Shown one piece after another: positions 13,803 to 13,869 of a stretch of 13,869 nt of DNA. This DNA is from a bacterium. Lineage in GTDB: Bacteria > BMS3Abin14. The position numbers were made by a program, and so were the translations under genes. Numbering within the stretch: the first letter of the stretch is position 1; the number at the start of each line of letters is the position of its first letter. The stretch lies in assembly GCA_029210545.1 (NCBI GenBank), contig JARGFV010000069.1:1-13869 (forward strand), read 5' to 3'. Below the pieces are notes generated by a model that was given only the letters and a program-made list of their open reading frames with translations, had not been told where the DNA came from and did no database searches.

Positions 13803-13867
13803 TCGCAAAAAGTCCAATCCGGGACTTTTCGCTCCACGGAAAGGGAAAAGCGTCGTTTTCCCTTTCC
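13803..13867. repeat. Multi-hairpin intergenic repeat, copy 3 (cut by window edge)
   Basis: AAAAGTCC (13808-13815) pairs with GGACTTTT (13822-13829), and GGAAAGGGAAAA (13838-13849) pairs perfectly with TTTTCCCTTTCC (13856-13867) around GCGTCG. Positions 13803-13816 are the reverse complement of 55-68. The layout matches 11476-11531 with paired base changes. It may continue past the window. Confidence 0.75.
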
Positions 13868-13869
13868 TT

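Overview
This window looks like a chromosomal stretch of a Gram-negative, GC-rich bacterium, most likely a former deltaproteobacterium of the Desulfuromonadales or a related candidate lineage. The basis is the gene string proA-nadD-rsfS-rlmH next to gpmI, a comF-type gene, dksA and a LapB-type TPR gene, which resembles the order I know from Geobacter relatives, together with a LapA/LapB-type protein that implies an LPS outer membrane. This assignment is inferred from gene order and protein style, not from a database search. No phage, transposase, CRISPR array, tRNA or rRNA was seen.

Left part (1-2690): a multi-hairpin repeat, then a metal-resistance unit on the minus strand. The unit is a CadC/SmtB-type ArsR repressor followed by a heavy-metal permease of the SO_0444/DUF318 type. 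A perfect -35 box and a 7-bp inverted-repeat operator lie just upstream of the repressor, so self-regulation by metal is likely. Next, on the plus strand, is a small exported or membrane-anchored protein with an Hcp-like (type VI tube) fold, ended by a 15-bp stem that includes its own stop codon.

Middle (2796-6920): smpB (trans-translation) sits behind, and overlaps, a large exported HEAT-repeat protein on the minus strand. Divergent from that is a 51-residue two-CxxC zinc-ribbon gene followed by an inositol-monophosphatase family gene. The phosphatase gene runs tail-to-tail into, and overlaps by 90 nt, a ComF-type phosphoribosyltransferase gene.

Right part (7122-13765): a minus-strand housekeeping series, read from right to left: proA (proline), nadD (NAD), rsfS (ribosome silencing), rlmH (23S rRNA methylation), a short DksA, a LapA-LapB fusion (envelope/LPS control) and gpmI (glycolysis). 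Gene pairs rsfS/rlmH and dksA/lapAB overlap by 4 nt, so at least these are translationally coupled.

The most unusual content is between genes. Two families of dispersed repeats occupy the spacers. One is a modular array of perfect hairpins (1-122, 11476-11648, 13803-13867) whose copies differ by compensatory changes that keep the stems paired. The other is a 110-nt element (6991-7100 and 12381-12490) that is about 90 percent identical between copies and sits about 20 nt after the stop codon of the preceding gene in both places. Several stem-loops also contain the stop codon of the gene they follow.
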